This document shows, piece by piece, positions 14,279 to 25,548 of a stretch of 64,000 bases of DNA. Every line of letters starts with the position of its first letter. Position 1 is the first letter of the stretch. Origin of the DNA: Dioscorea cayenensis subsp. rotundata (taxonomy: Eukaryota > Streptophyta > Magnoliopsida > Dioscoreales > Dioscoreaceae); the NCBI RefSeq assembly GCF_009730915.1, contig NC_052489.1, positions 28,947,916 through 29,011,915 of the forward strand, in the 5' to 3' direction. The position numbers and the translations under genes were made by a program. Under the pieces are notes generated by a model. It saw only the letters and a list, made by a program, of their open reading frames with translations. It was not told the origin of the DNA and did no database searches.

Positions 14279-14678
14279 CATCAAGACGAAGCCAATGACA
14301 TCTATTGATTGCCTGATTCTGTGCATTGACGTTAATTAGATTAAAAATTCAAGTATTCAACTGATAATCGAAAAGATGGAGCAATAAACACCAAAAATAG
14401 AAACTTTCCGACATTTTTATGCTTGTTCAGGCAAATGCATTGTCTAGCTCTACTCAAAATCACTCCTCTTCGCATATCTAATCTCAGGAAAGATAATCAC
14501 AACGCATACAGTAATAGCAAGACAACAACGAGACTTGATTGAAAGAGGGGGCAAGAATGATAGGGAGAAGACGCTTACCAGGAGAGAAGTCTTTGGTGGT
14601 GACGAGGCCACGGCCCTTCCCTGGAATGGGAACCACGGCCAAACCACGGGAAGAGAGGGCTTGCTGGAGAACCTCCAT
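9843..14678 (-). CDS. ASHR1: SMYD-type SET-MYND methyltransferase, ASHR1-like
   Basis: Likely lysine methyltransferase of the plant ASHR1/SDG37 group. Fourteen exons on the minus strand: 14579-14678, 13830-13975, 13570-13704, 12968-13022, 12760-12878, 12551-12639, 12351-12432, 12141-12239, 11949-12039, 11699-11837, 11439-11550, 10877-10946, 10604-10667, 9843-10023. The phases add up to an uninterrupted 493-residue protein, near the usual length of about 480. The split SET domain starts GLAVVPIPGKGRGL. A MYND zinc finger follows (CDGCF, CSGCRIAWYCGNVCQ, then HQLEC). The SET core has NAHTICD, INHSCLPNSVLVF and VLISYIETA, then the post-SET cysteines CRCPRC. The C-terminus is TPR-like with VYPENHPMVGLQYYTCGKL. 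The start is the ATG of MEVLQQALSS. Exon 10 to 11 joins through a split codon and reads HYK-ISDYSEACVLYKNIE. No frame faults. Confidence 0.92.
14252..14278. repeat. (TA)n microsatellite
   Basis: Uninterrupted TA repeat in the first intron of the ASHR1-type gene. Confidence 0.9.
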
Positions 14679-15269
14679 GAGATTGCCCCCAATCTTGCTC
14701 GTTGTGTATGCTAAAGAAGAAGAAGAAACAAGACCTTGGCTTTTCTCTTATTGCTCCCTCGAAAGTTCAAAATTATAATTTCATTAACTTCTCAGCATCA
14801 AATTGAATGATAGAACGAGAGATATTTCTCATATAATTTTTTTTTTTTACATAATAAAAAATAAGTTGGTAATTTTAACTTTTCAGCCCGACTATTTTAT
14901 TTATTTATTACATAATAAATAAATATTTTTTTAACTGCAAGACCAAAATGAATGCGAACAGTCAAAAATCATTATCAAGTATCAGCTGTGAAGGAATTTT
15001 AAGATTGTGGAGGGGTAATAAGTAAAAAAGAAAAACACACTGAAATTATTTGGCTTAACTTCCTTGGTAATATAGCACACTGGCAACAAATCCAGTTTTA
15101 CAACACACATTTGATAGTTATTTATACAGATATACATAATTCATATTACAGATATACAATTTTTTTTTTCTTCTTTTTTCTGATAGAAGAAAGGGGCAAT
15201 ATATCACTCCAAAGACTGAGAAAATTTGCAAGTGATTCTGATAGTTGCAAAGGTGCTTTCTTCTATCAA
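14679..15269. other. short spacer between ASHR1-type and fibrillin genes
   Basis: A 591-bp spacer must hold both the promoter of the ASHR1-type gene and the 3' end of the fibrillin gene. It is A+T-rich with T runs near 14839 and 15160. No other feature is visible. Confidence 0.6.
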
Positions 15270-18200
15270 TCAAACCGGAACTCGATAAGAACGATCTACC
15301 ATTTTCAAAATAAATAAGTTTCCTTTGTCACCTCTAGAGATCCTGCAAAACCAAATGAAAAAAATTAGAAACTCCACCACAATCAGTAATTTTTATTTTA
15401 AGCATACATGCCGTCAGAGTAACTGATAGCTTTCACCACAAATGAAGTTTCAGATATATAAAGTTTTTTTTTTTTAATCTAAAAAAAAATGCTAAAAGAG
15501 GAATGGTAAATTTATTGTTTAGATCGTGTATGGTCAGGTGTGCAGTCAAGTAGATGCTGTATGCAATCGAATCGACAAAATTGAGACTTGAGAGTACATG
15601 GCTGAAAATAAGTATTACAACCTCTTTGATTATTATAAACGATGAACAGAGTAATATGGTGGACATATATGAAAACATCATTACCTTATCTCTTCATCCA
15701 AATATGTGATCTCCAGTTCACCTCGACCACTTCCAGGTGATTTTATAGGAATCTGTTGATGAATTTGCAGAGATATAATACCATTTAAGGGTCATCAAAG
15801 AGTTTGTTGTGCAAAAAAGAATGGATGCGAGAAAACAAAGGGATTAGTTCGTAAGAAAATATTAGCTATCAATTGAAGCGAGATCAATAAATTTGAACTT
15901 CATGAATCAACCACCTACCAACCCAAATATCTTGAAAGTATCAAATCTGACAGCCACCCTTCTCGCATTTATGGGCACCAAATCAGCTGTGACCTGCAAA
16001 GGCAAACTTTATTTGAAGTACAGATTATCTAGAGTGACCAAGAAACAAGACAAAAAGTACAGAAGAACCTCAAATCATAAACAAGTTCAACAGGATTTGA
16101 TTCAACTCTTGTGGCTCACTGGCTCTGTAACTCTAATGAATATCACTGGCAATGGCATGATTGAGGGCTTGGCAGACTAGAAAGGTATATTCAGGTTTTA
16201 GACAAAGAAAAGCAAATTCAGAAAGAACATCGAAAAATAAGTATCGAAATTGAGATACATGTAATTTGGATCATTCTGCTGTACTGAATGTGAGCCTAAC
16301 GCTTGAAGAATTAAACCCAAATTTAAAGAAATAAGATGCATAAGTACCTGATTAAAATAAGGCCAGGTTTCCATATTTTGAGCTCGTAACGTGTCTGCAT
16401 TTATGGCTTGATAAATTTTCCCATTGGGTCGTAAAAATTTAGGTCTCTGCAATATTAAAAAGAACAAGTATATTAGGTGAATGATCCATGCCCTTCAAAT
16501 ATCACGTAATCAACACTCAAGCACCGAAAGAAAAACAGAAGAAAAGACTGTTAGCCATTCACAGCAGCCACTAAGAGTATACTCCAGAAGAAAGAAGGTG
16601 AATGGTCAAGGCAATGACTGTGCATGACCACTAGAGGGTATTATGGGAAATTCCATATTGATACTATGACCAAGGGTTCACGTGCAAGGATTATATCAAG
16701 GGTTAGCAAAGGGGATCTGGGGAGAAAAAGAGAAAAGAAAGAAAGCTTGATAACCTTACAGGTTGGCCTCTATCTTCCAATTACTTTCTATTAAAGACAC
16801 TTTCTTTATGATCTCTTAAAGTTTTAATAAAACAATGTGCAACGATATATAGAACACAGAGATCATGCAACACTGAAATTGGTAATTGGCGTACAAGAAT
16901 GCTGCCTATGCAGTGTAGTGCTATTCATGCAGTGTGGCTCTTTGGAGATCAGATCAAGGTACAGAATGACATTGTAATTGCAAAACAAGCCAATCTAAGA
17001 AAATTATATAAGTAAAACTATACAACTATTACCAAAATAGGTACAACCAACATGAGCAATCAATTAAACACAGAATATATGGATCTTAGTCTCATATGAA
17101 AAGCTCCAAGAAAAATAAGGCAAAAGAAAGAAGATCATTACTAAGTAAAACATACTGTATAGGCATCAACTTGACATTAACAGTCATGAGAACTCTAGAT
17201 GAGAATATTTTATACAATTAAACAGAAAAGCTGAATTAAAAAAGGGGGACAAGCTTTTACTTGAAAAATCCACACTAGGTCAAGCAAATGAAAAGAAAAC
17301 CTGGGGTTGCAAAATTGAGTCTTGAAGTTGTATATAGAAGCTCCCATTTCCCATTAAGCAGATCAGACTTGAGTGGCTCCTTGATTGTATTGACAGCCTC
17401 AAGTTGGCGAGCAATCTAATCAAGATATAAGCCAAATGCATCAAGAATTAACGCAATATCTCGTTCAATATCAATAAATGCTAGAAATTACAAAAGCATG
17501 AATCATTTGTAATAGTGATTTGACCGCCATGCAAGATAAAGCCCAACTGAACATCATACAAAACAACATCTTTGAAGCTTCTTGATAACAAAAAGTCAAC
17601 AAAAGGAAACAAATGTCAAGAACTAGAGCAATATCTCTCTCAGAGACTATAAATGCCACATTTTTCAAGCAACTACAAAAGAACAAGCCACCTGTAAAAG
17701 TGCTTTTGACTGCAATGCAAGCCAAACATTGTCAATAATTAGAGCAATATCTCCTATGAGGACCATAAAAACTACATTTTTCAAAAGAACACAACATCAC
17801 AAAGTCAGTCTTAATATTAATTTCACTACCATGCATGGTGAAATCAACTCCCATATCAAACAAAACGACATCTTTAAAAGTTCTTGTGAAACATTTTCAG
17901 AAAATAAAACTTAAAAGAAAAGGTGAACAAAAAAAACCCGCATACCTGATCGACCATTTCCTGGTCCTCAGGAGAGGCCTCAGCGCCGCGATCAAGAGGG
18001 GCAATTGCCTCAAAGAGCTCCTCTTTCAGGGCATCCTTGCTCTTGCCTCTCTTTCCGATGAAGGAAGGGAAGAAGGAGACACTAGTCCTCCATTTGGCGA
18101 TGAGCTTGTCAGGGGTTGCGGAGAAAGTGAGAGGATTGGTATTGCTGGACAAGGGACCATGGCAAGCAAGATAGGAGCAGGAGAAGGAGGAGGAGGAGGA

Positions 18201-18278
18201 GGAGGAGAAGGGTTGAAGGTTTCCATGAGAGCCGGAGAGAGAGAGATGGAGAGCCCGCGAAGAATAGGCGCAAGCCAT
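15270..18278 (-). CDS. FBN3: plastid-lipid-associated protein (fibrillin), FBN3/PAP4 type
   Basis: Fibrillin/PAP lipocalin-like protein of plastoglobules or thylakoids. Six exons: 17946-18278, 17301-17415, 16348-16446, 15919-15993, 15685-15752, 15270-15342. The first about 60 residues are rich in Ser and poor in acidic residues, as in a plastid transit peptide. Then come [79 protein letters not shown], the strand [28 protein letters not shown] and the C-terminus [16 protein letters not shown] ending RVPV. Length is about 253 residues. Oddity: exon 2 is 115 bases where phase demands 114. The last part reads correctly (SILQPQ) only if one base near 17325 is surplus. The family match is firm; assignment to the FBN3 subgroup rests on remembered conservation. 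Confidence 0.88.
17438..17860. repeat. imperfect tandem repeat in fibrillin intron 1
   Basis: A motif close to TCAAGAACTAGAGCAATATC recurs at about 17438, 17605 and 17725. Each copy is followed by related A-rich text including ACATCTTT and CATGCAAG-like words. Spacing is about 167 and 120 bp, so units have diverged by indels. Confidence 0.6.
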
Positions 18279-18649
18279 GCTTGTTGGGAGCGCGAACAGA
18301 GAAATGAACAAGAGATGCTTGGGAATCGGGATCGCGAGTGGATAAGCCAACCATCAATCAAACGAAGGGATTTTTGCATGTACACCCCTCAAAAAGAAAA
18401 TAATGAAATTTCATGCATACAATACCTCCCATTAATTTTATTAATTATGTGTTTACTGTAGGAGAATTTTGCATAATATGTAACCCTGGATTTCAATAAG
18501 ATATAAACTTTCTGAAGATAAAATTATTATCTTCATATGTAAGTTCTTGGTTTATGTCTTCAGATGAGGATAACAATATTTTTTTATAAATAGAACAATA
18601 ATATTGTGTAATAGGTGAAGATGAGGAATTATATGATATTTTTTTATTC

Positions 18650-18650
<1 letters not shown>

Positions 18651-18704
<54 letters not shown>
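18651..18704. repeat. (ATT)n microsatellite
   Basis: About 18 uninterrupted ATT units. Confidence 0.95.
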
Positions 18705-19578
18705 TCACCACCACCATGCCCGAGTTGAGATATAAACTTTGTAAATTCAATAACTTTAAATTAAAAAATTTTAAAATAATTTGTCTTTAAATTTATATTT
18801 TTATTATTATGTTCAGATATAACAATTTTTTGATTTATTAGCATTAAATCATGATTATTAAAGACTCAAATTCAAATTTTAGTTTAGGTAAAATGAAAGC
18901 ACAAATATATTAAAAAAATCAACTCCACGCATGGACACCTTAACATGGTACAAGACCAAAAATGATCTTCATTGAAAGTCCAGGACTGTATAGCACATGA
19001 ACCAATAGTGTGGTCAATCTTTAGGAAAATACAAATGTAAGTTAATATATTTTAAATTAATATGGGAAAACATGAACAAAAAAATCCTTACCACTTCCGA
19101 CCCATATCAATATATATCTTGCTACAAATATCAATGCCTTCATTGAAAACAATTAATTAGTTTGGAACCCTGTAGATCAGCAGTCAAAGAACTTATTTTT
19201 GACAAATAAGAGATAGAAAGACCAAATACACAAAGTAGAAGTGGGAAGGAAGAAAGAAGAAAAAGAGATTCATCTATGTTGAGAAAGAAATGAACAAAGC
19301 AGACAAGAAAATCTTGAAAATAAAGACAGTGAACTGTGCATATAAACAGAGATATACTCAATTTTACCTCTGAATTTTCCAAGTTACTTGCAGATGACAA
19401 TGAGGTAAACCTAACTTGGCAGTTATTTTAAGTCTATTTGGTTCTGAACAAAATTGTAATTTTAGATTAGATAGGTGATCTCACACAAACATAAAATTTA
19501 AAACATAAAAGAACAACCTCAATTCAAGGAATAATCTGCAAAGGCAAAAATCAAATATGTATAGAGAGCTGAAATGCT

Positions 19579-19580
<2 letters not shown>

Positions 19581-19609
<29 letters not shown>
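19581..19609. repeat. (AC)n microsatellite
   Basis: About 14 uninterrupted AC units followed by A-rich sequence. Confidence 0.95.
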
Positions 19610-19611
<2 letters not shown>

Positions 19612-19706
19612 AATAAAAAATAAAAAAAATAAAAAAAGGAGAGAGAGAAAAGGTTCATATAATATATGAAAAGCAAATTCTCTTTCCCCAACTAAGAACT
19701 ACCCTG

Positions 19707-20320
19707 GATCATTCCATAGCCTTTGTTATGAACCACTAGTGTAATGAACCTATGATGCAATTGAGAAATAATAAACTCTCACACTGACAAGTAATTAATT
19801 ATGAGAAGAAAGAAAATCACATGAGCATGAGCAATCAGAAAAACAAGATTCAACAATGCGTGAAGTTAATTCAATTACACCAGTAGGCAAAACACAACAC
19901 TCATAACAATGATAATCACAATAACAAATTTATCCTCATACCACAATAAAAGAAACCAATACCATGTTTAGCAATAACAAATGGACACCACATCAAAAAT
20001 CCAAACTAATCACTGATTACTCCATAATCTTTGTCATGAACCACTAGAGTTAGATGTAAGTGAGAGATGAGAAACTACAATGAAAGAGAAGTTAATCACA
20101 TAAAGATAGAAAAACACATGACCATGATCAATTAGAAAAACAAGATTCAACACTGACTGATATTAATTCAATTACACCAATAGAAAAGGAAAAAAACACC
20201 AACAACATTCTCATAACTTGATACTCACAGTAAAGAGCATATCCTCACACCACAAATGGAGAAAACAGTACCACCTTCAGAAAATCACAAATGGAACATA
20301 AAAACCCAAACCTAAATATC
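19707..20320. repeat. two-copy imperfect tandem duplication, unit about 307 bp
   Basis: Copy one starts at 19707 (ATTCCATAGCCTTTGTTATG) and copy two at 20014 (ACTCCATAATCTTTGTCATG). Both continue with ATGAACCACTAG, a GAGAA-ATAA stretch, an ATCACAT-GAGCATGA-like block, AAAAACAAGATTCAACA and TTAATTCAATTACACCA. Divergence is modest, with small indels. Confidence 0.75.
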
Positions 20321-20614
20321 ATTCTAACCAACTTGGACCAATTCCTTCAAACACATCCATGGGCAATTCAATTCAAAGATCATGACAAGAACTGATTAAC
20401 AAAGCCATTCAAATGCAAATCTAACTGAGAAAAATGTCATCTTGTACACAGCACCCAATAAAACTACAAGGGAATGGCATGATCAATAAAATATACACTA
20501 GAAAAAGGTTTCAATTTCCAAACGGTGTCTAGTTCATGGCAAAGGATAGCAAAAGAAAGAGGTTACAAAAGATAAAGAAAAACACATTACTTATCTGATG
20601 GAATAGTTGACATC

Positions 20615-21308
20615 TTAGCGAGACTTCTTCTTGCCGGCAACGGCGACCCTCTTGCCCTTGAGCGTGCGGCAGTTGTTCTTCGTCCGCTGGCCCCTGCAAG
20701 GCAAGCCCATCTCATGCCTGATCCCTCGGTAGCACCGGATCTCCTTCAACCTCTGGATAGCCAGCCTATTGAACCTCCTCTGTGAATCAAAACCACAAGA
20801 AATCATCGCCATTATGACTCAAACTAAGCTACAAAGAGAATTTTAGAGGAGGAACGCAAGAGGGGTGGGATTACGAGGTCGCCTTCGATCATATACTTGG
20901 AGACCTCTTCACGGAGGGAGATAAGCTCATCATCGGAGAGGTCCTTGGTGATCTTATTGTCGAGTGAGAGATCGCAAAGGATCTGGCGGGAGCGGGAGCG
21001 ACCAATGCCATGGATGTACTGCAGGGAAAACTCCACCCTCTTGTTGTTGGGAATCTCCACTCCGCCAACGCGAACGCACCTTATGTTCAGCATCCCTTGG
21101 CGCTGCAAAGCAAGCAAGCAAACAACCAGTGAAAATCTACACCAAATTGAATCGCGAGAAAGGGGTTTCAAGAATCGAGGACCTTAGAATTGGCGGTGTG
21201 GTTGGAGAAGGAGAGATTGGTGGAGAGAGGAACGGAATGGCTTGGGCCTCGGCTGACGATGGAGAGGGAGGAGGAGAGAGGCAACGCTGCCGCCATGGAG
21301 AGGGCCAT
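20615..21308 (-). CDS. RPS13: plastid 30S ribosomal protein S13 (uS13c), nuclear-encoded
   Basis: Component of the head of the plastid small ribosomal subunit. Exons 21183-21308, 20875-21102 and 20615-20779 give 172 residues without a frame fault, close to the plant plastid form. The N-terminal exon encodes a Ser-rich transit peptide. The conserved S13 body runs [74 protein letters not shown] and [16 protein letters not shown], with a basic tail GKKKSR. The start is the first in-frame ATG ([10 protein letters not shown]). The second ATG, four codons later, sits in a similar context and may be used. The TMEM41-like gene ends only about 0.6 kb upstream of this start. Confidence 0.95.
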
Positions 21309-21360
21309 TGCTTCCACTCTCTGTGGATAGAACCTCGATGCTCAGCGCTGCGAGAGATAG

Positions 21361-21566
21361 GGTGTTAATTATAAAATATTTAAATGAATTGGAGTTTTTA
21401 CATATACCCTCCTGTGTTTTCTCATATTTATATATTTAACGTCAAAAGTCATGAACGCTGAGAGAGAGAGAGAGGTGTTAATTATAAAATATTTAAATGG
21501 TTTGGAGTTTTTACATATACCCTCCTGTGTTTTCTGATATTTATATATTTAACGTCAAAAGTCATG
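21361..21566. repeat. two-copy tandem duplication (period 113 bp) upstream of RPS13
   Basis: GGTGTTAATTATAAAATATT at 21361 recurs at 21474. About 93 bases are nearly identical between copies, including TACATATACCCTCCTGTG and the end AACGTCAAAAGTCATGA. A (GA)n run at about 21459-21473 separates them. The block starts about 50 bp upstream of the S13 start codon, so it lies in the promoter or 5' leader. Confidence 0.85.
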
Positions 21567-21914
21567 AGTTAGCTTTGTAAGGTGCACCCTCCTAACTTTA
21601 ACATAAAATACAGCTCAAAATCACTCTCAATGAACAAAAACAGGTTGATTTGGAAAAGTTAAACATTCCAATATTACATCAAACTATATAACAAAGAATT
21701 CTCTTACATCCTTGATTTAGAGGAAAATATTTTGAGGTAATAATTAAATGAATTTAAGGTTAAATATTAGCTCCTATCTTCAGGGATATATAGGCTTGAA
21801 AAAAGCAAAAGCTTATCCTCATCAGACTGATGACACAACTTTGCTAGTCTTTCTGTTCTTCTCAGTGTATACTGTGCTCAAGCAACATCCACACACATTC
21901 TCTGAATAGAAAAC

Positions 21915-24900
21915 TCATTCATATGTTCGCTTCTTCTTCAGGATTGTTGGAGAAATGGAGACAAATCCGATGAAGAACAGAACTACCAAAGTCTTGAAAT
22001 CATATAGATCTCTGACTGATTTCAAATCCCCGAGAGCAAGTCCAGCCTGACGAAAAATCATACATACATTAATGTCTATTCTAACAAGGCAATGTAGAAT
22101 CTATATTAGAAGATGAAAATAAGAATTAATTGTGGTCTCCAGAGAAGGGGAGCAGGAGATATATCATGCAAGGGTAATAGTACAAAGTTGATTTGTAGGA
22201 CCATGAGAAACATTTAAACCTATATAAATCTTGAAAATGCGTGATCTCTAGTAGGTAACATAACCTCTCTTTCATTTTTCAGAATGTGATAAAATTTTGA
22301 AGGAAAAATGTGAAGTTTTTCTCAATGTTATATTTTTCCAATATAAGATTCCTCTTCTGCAGAGGATTGTCCACCATGAAATCTTATTCACCATAGAACC
22401 TAACAGCAAGCATAATGCTTGATCACAAGATTGAAGGTTGAATTCTTTTGCAATGTTGTCAAGCCACATCAAATAAAAACAACCTTGAGCATCTCTAGAC
22501 AGAAGCACCCCCAACACTAAATTACGGATAGTTTGGTTAGGTGCACACATCTCATTATGTAATTTCCAATGCAATTTGTGATGCAAATCACTAAACATCC
22601 GTTTCTCATTGGTTTGGCTGTTTAATGATCCTCTGATATCTTAATAGCGATCCAAACAGACAAATGTTGTTTTCCCTCACCAACATCATTAAGTATAATG
22701 ACAATTTGATTAAATTACAGTAGCAATCTACCATATATTCCTTCCTAAACTATTGACGTTTCTTAGCTTTTGGAGGGTTGACTCAGCAAATTCTTATTTC
22801 AATGCCAAGGTACTATCATTTATGGTGGATATCAGACTGGTAACCATGCAGCTTCTTCCATCTATAATCTTAAGATGGACCTGTCAATTAACTGTCCCAA
22901 GTCCTACCAACCTGCTTTGCACTAACAAGAACACAATTCAAAATAGCACACCATAGGTATTGGCAAAGCAGCTCTAATCAAATGCCAAATGGACACGTGA
23001 TTCAATTATGCTTTCTTCCTACCTTCATGTTAACTAAAAGTGATGCATAGAAGAATACATAATGAACAAAAACAACAAAATTATGGATTTCACTTCATGA
23101 AAAATTACACCAACAGAGTTGAGACACCAAAGCAGAGGCCCAAAGCTTGCAGCCATCAACCTCGCTAAATAGTTCATTAATAAAGATGCGAAAAAAAAAA
23201 GTGATATAGTGGAGTAGGCAAGGTATTAAATATAACACCAGCTAAATGGTAAGTGCATCAATGAAAAGTTAACTTACCCTGACAGTAATATAGGAAGTTG
23301 GGATAAGACCGATCAATGTCGCAAGAAAGAAAACATGAAATGGTATGTCAACAATTGGAGATGCCACATTAATGAAAGTGTTTGGCAATGTCGGAGTTAT
23401 CCTCAAGAAAAGCATGTAGTTTAACAACTTATCTCGCCGCTTTGCTATCTGCATTAAAGTGGATAAAACAATCTTAGAATTTCAGAAAAAAAAATAATAA
23501 AAAAATAGTAGCACCAACAAAGTGATACATTTCAACTGGGAAATAGCAAAAGGTATAGGAGCCACTGCAAAATCTGCAGGGGCAGAGAGGTATCTACATG
23601 CACAATCAGTTATTTAAGTTGGGGAGAAAATATCTAACATTAATACCTCTGATTGGAAAAATCGCAACTTTTCAGGCCACAACCAATTAGCCAAGGGCCG
23701 CCCAATTAACTTAGAAAGAAAGTAGCAGGATGATGCACCAGAAGTGGCAGTGAAGACAACCAAAAGAATACCTCTGACAACACCAAAAAGTGCTCCAGCT
23801 AGCAGTGACATGAAAATGGTTCCAGGTATCATAAACGTTTGCATGAAGATGTATGTCGCACAATAACCCAGCATAAACTTTGCTTGGTAGTCCCGTGCAT
23901 AGACGGCAATATTATCTCTGCATCACAGATTTAGAGAATCAAAAAATATCACAATCATGAAGAAAATAGTATCAACTTGTGTTGGAAGTGGTCATGCTAA
24001 CAACATCGCAAGAGTAGTACCCGCTACTAGGATTAACATGAGATATAGGCTATAGGGACTAAATGAAGTGCAGCAACTAGCCAACAGCAACGACAATAAT
24101 AACAACAACAAACCATTTGGTCCAATTATTTGCGGTCAGCTACATAAATTCTTCCCTTCCACATTTCTCTATCAAAGGCCAAGGAACTAGATAAACTAAG
24201 CACAAACATATTACTATGCAAAGTTTCTGCGAAACATGTTTGAGATCTAACTCTCCCTTTTCTATGACCTTCCACTTGGAAAGCTTTCAACTTTCTAATG
24301 AAGCATCTATAGGTCTATCTTAACCAATTCTCTCTTAACTTGCCAGTAATAGGTGCTACCCACAATCTATTTTGAATAAATTAATTTCTTAATCAATCCT
24401 TCCTAATAGTGTCAAACATCCATCTCAACATTCTCATCTCAGCAAAACTTATCCTTTTAATGTATTGTCCTAACCACCCAACATTCTAACTTGTACATCA
24501 TTGCTGGCTTGACTACTGTTTTATAGAACTTACTTTTCAATCTAAGACGTATTTTATGGTCACATAAAACATTAGAAGCTCCCTTCCATTCAACCTGCCT
24601 TAATTGTAGTTGTGACATCTTCTATAAGTTTTCCATCATCTTAGATTATAGAGCCTAATTATCAAAAACTTCTACTTCTACCAATCTCAGCAACTAGCCA
24701 GTATCACCCTTATTGTGCATTGCCATACCATTGTCAGGTCAACAACAGCGAGCCCAATTGAAATTAAATGCACTTTTAAAATGAAGACTGAAAATAACCC
24801 AAATGGTTCTCAAACAACAAACAACAATTTTAATAAACATAAAAATCATAGTTTTTCCAATCCAAACATATATACATGATACTACAAATCAAATCGCCAA

Positions 24901-25548
24901 GCTATTAAGTGGCCTAAAAAATCAAGCGGTAGATTTTCAAAAGATTGATGCTAATGATCAAATACTCTATAAAAACCAATAATACTAATGCGCTGTCTCT
25001 TTAGAACGGATTTAGTGGGTACATGCTATAATTTTGGTTTGAAGGCTCTCAACAGATCTCAGCAAAGAGATGGTGACTCCAGTGGAACACTGAAACCGCA
25101 ACTCCAAATCAAGTGATTACATTATGAACATGCAATTAAGCGGTGCGGAGTTTCAAGCAATCAATCTCTCCATCTAACAAAAAAACAGCTTGCAGCCATT
25201 TCATGTTCATTCACAAAATCCTCAAAAAAATTTGGTAATTCGAAAATAAACCACGAAATCAAACCCATAGCCCGATCCAGCTTACTTGAGGATGCGAAGA
25301 TCGGAGATAGTGCGGGGGAAGCGGAGGATCTTGTCGTACTCGGCCTTGGGCATGGTAAGAAAGATGCAAAAGAGGCCAGCTGAGAAGATAAGGAACACCG
25401 AGAGCGCAGCAGCCGTTTCCCAACGATTCAAAGGAAACTTCGAGGAATCGAGGCGAGCGCCGGCGGTCTTCTTGCTTGTAGGCGAGTCCTCGTCGGTGCC
25501 CAGAGCGTTCTCCTCGTCCCGGCCGACCACGATCCTCGGCGCCGCCAT
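21915..25548 (-). CDS. TMEM41-like VTT (SNARE-associated/DedA-type) membrane protein
   Basis: Polytopic membrane protein of the VTT/DedA superfamily; relatives TMEM41B and VMP1 are ER lipid scramblases. Exons 25286-25548, 23647-23917, 23278-23448 and 21915-22046 give 278 residues with intact phase. After a hydrophilic N-terminus (MAAPRIVVGRDEE) a first helix is seen at about residues 45-67 (ETAAALSVFLIFSAGLFCIF). The VTT core follows: DYQAKFMLGYCATYIFMQTF, then MIPGTIFMSLLAGALFG, the small-residue stretch ATSGASSCYFLSKLIGRP, then LRITPTLPNTFINVASPIVD and GLIPTSYITVRAGLALGDF. The C-terminus is a final helix and ILKKKRTYE, where the lysines may act as an ER-retention-like tail. The start is the first ATG in the frame. 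The long second intron carries a LINE fragment. Confidence 0.9.
24082..24690 (-). mobile_element. degenerate LINE fragment (reverse-transcriptase 3' part) in an intron
   Basis: Read on the minus strand, 24690 to 24115 encodes a broken but recognisable C-terminal region of a plant non-LTR reverse transcriptase. It has NVLCDHKIRLRLKSKFYKTV, then VKPAMMYKLECWVV, FAEMRMLRWM and VAPITGKLRENWL, followed by the 3' text giving VADRK. It ends in a (GTT/ATT)n tail, seen as AACAACAACAA near 24100-24111 on the plus strand, as is usual for this family. It is 5'-truncated, interrupted by stops, in the same orientation as the host gene, and lies between exons 1 and 2 of the TMEM41-like gene. Confidence 0.8.

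Larger units (their letters stand above)
18279..20614. other. repeat-rich spacer between fibrillin and RPS13 genes
   Basis: Contains the fibrillin promoter, an (ATT)n run, an (AC)n run and two copies of an imperfect 307-bp tandem duplication. No coding frame was recognised. The right end includes the S13 3' untranslated region. Confidence 0.6.

Noticed and set aside
22480-22690. Possible TIR element around GTTTGGTTAGG / CGATCCAAACAG
   Set aside because: Ends do not pair beyond a few bases and no target duplication was found.
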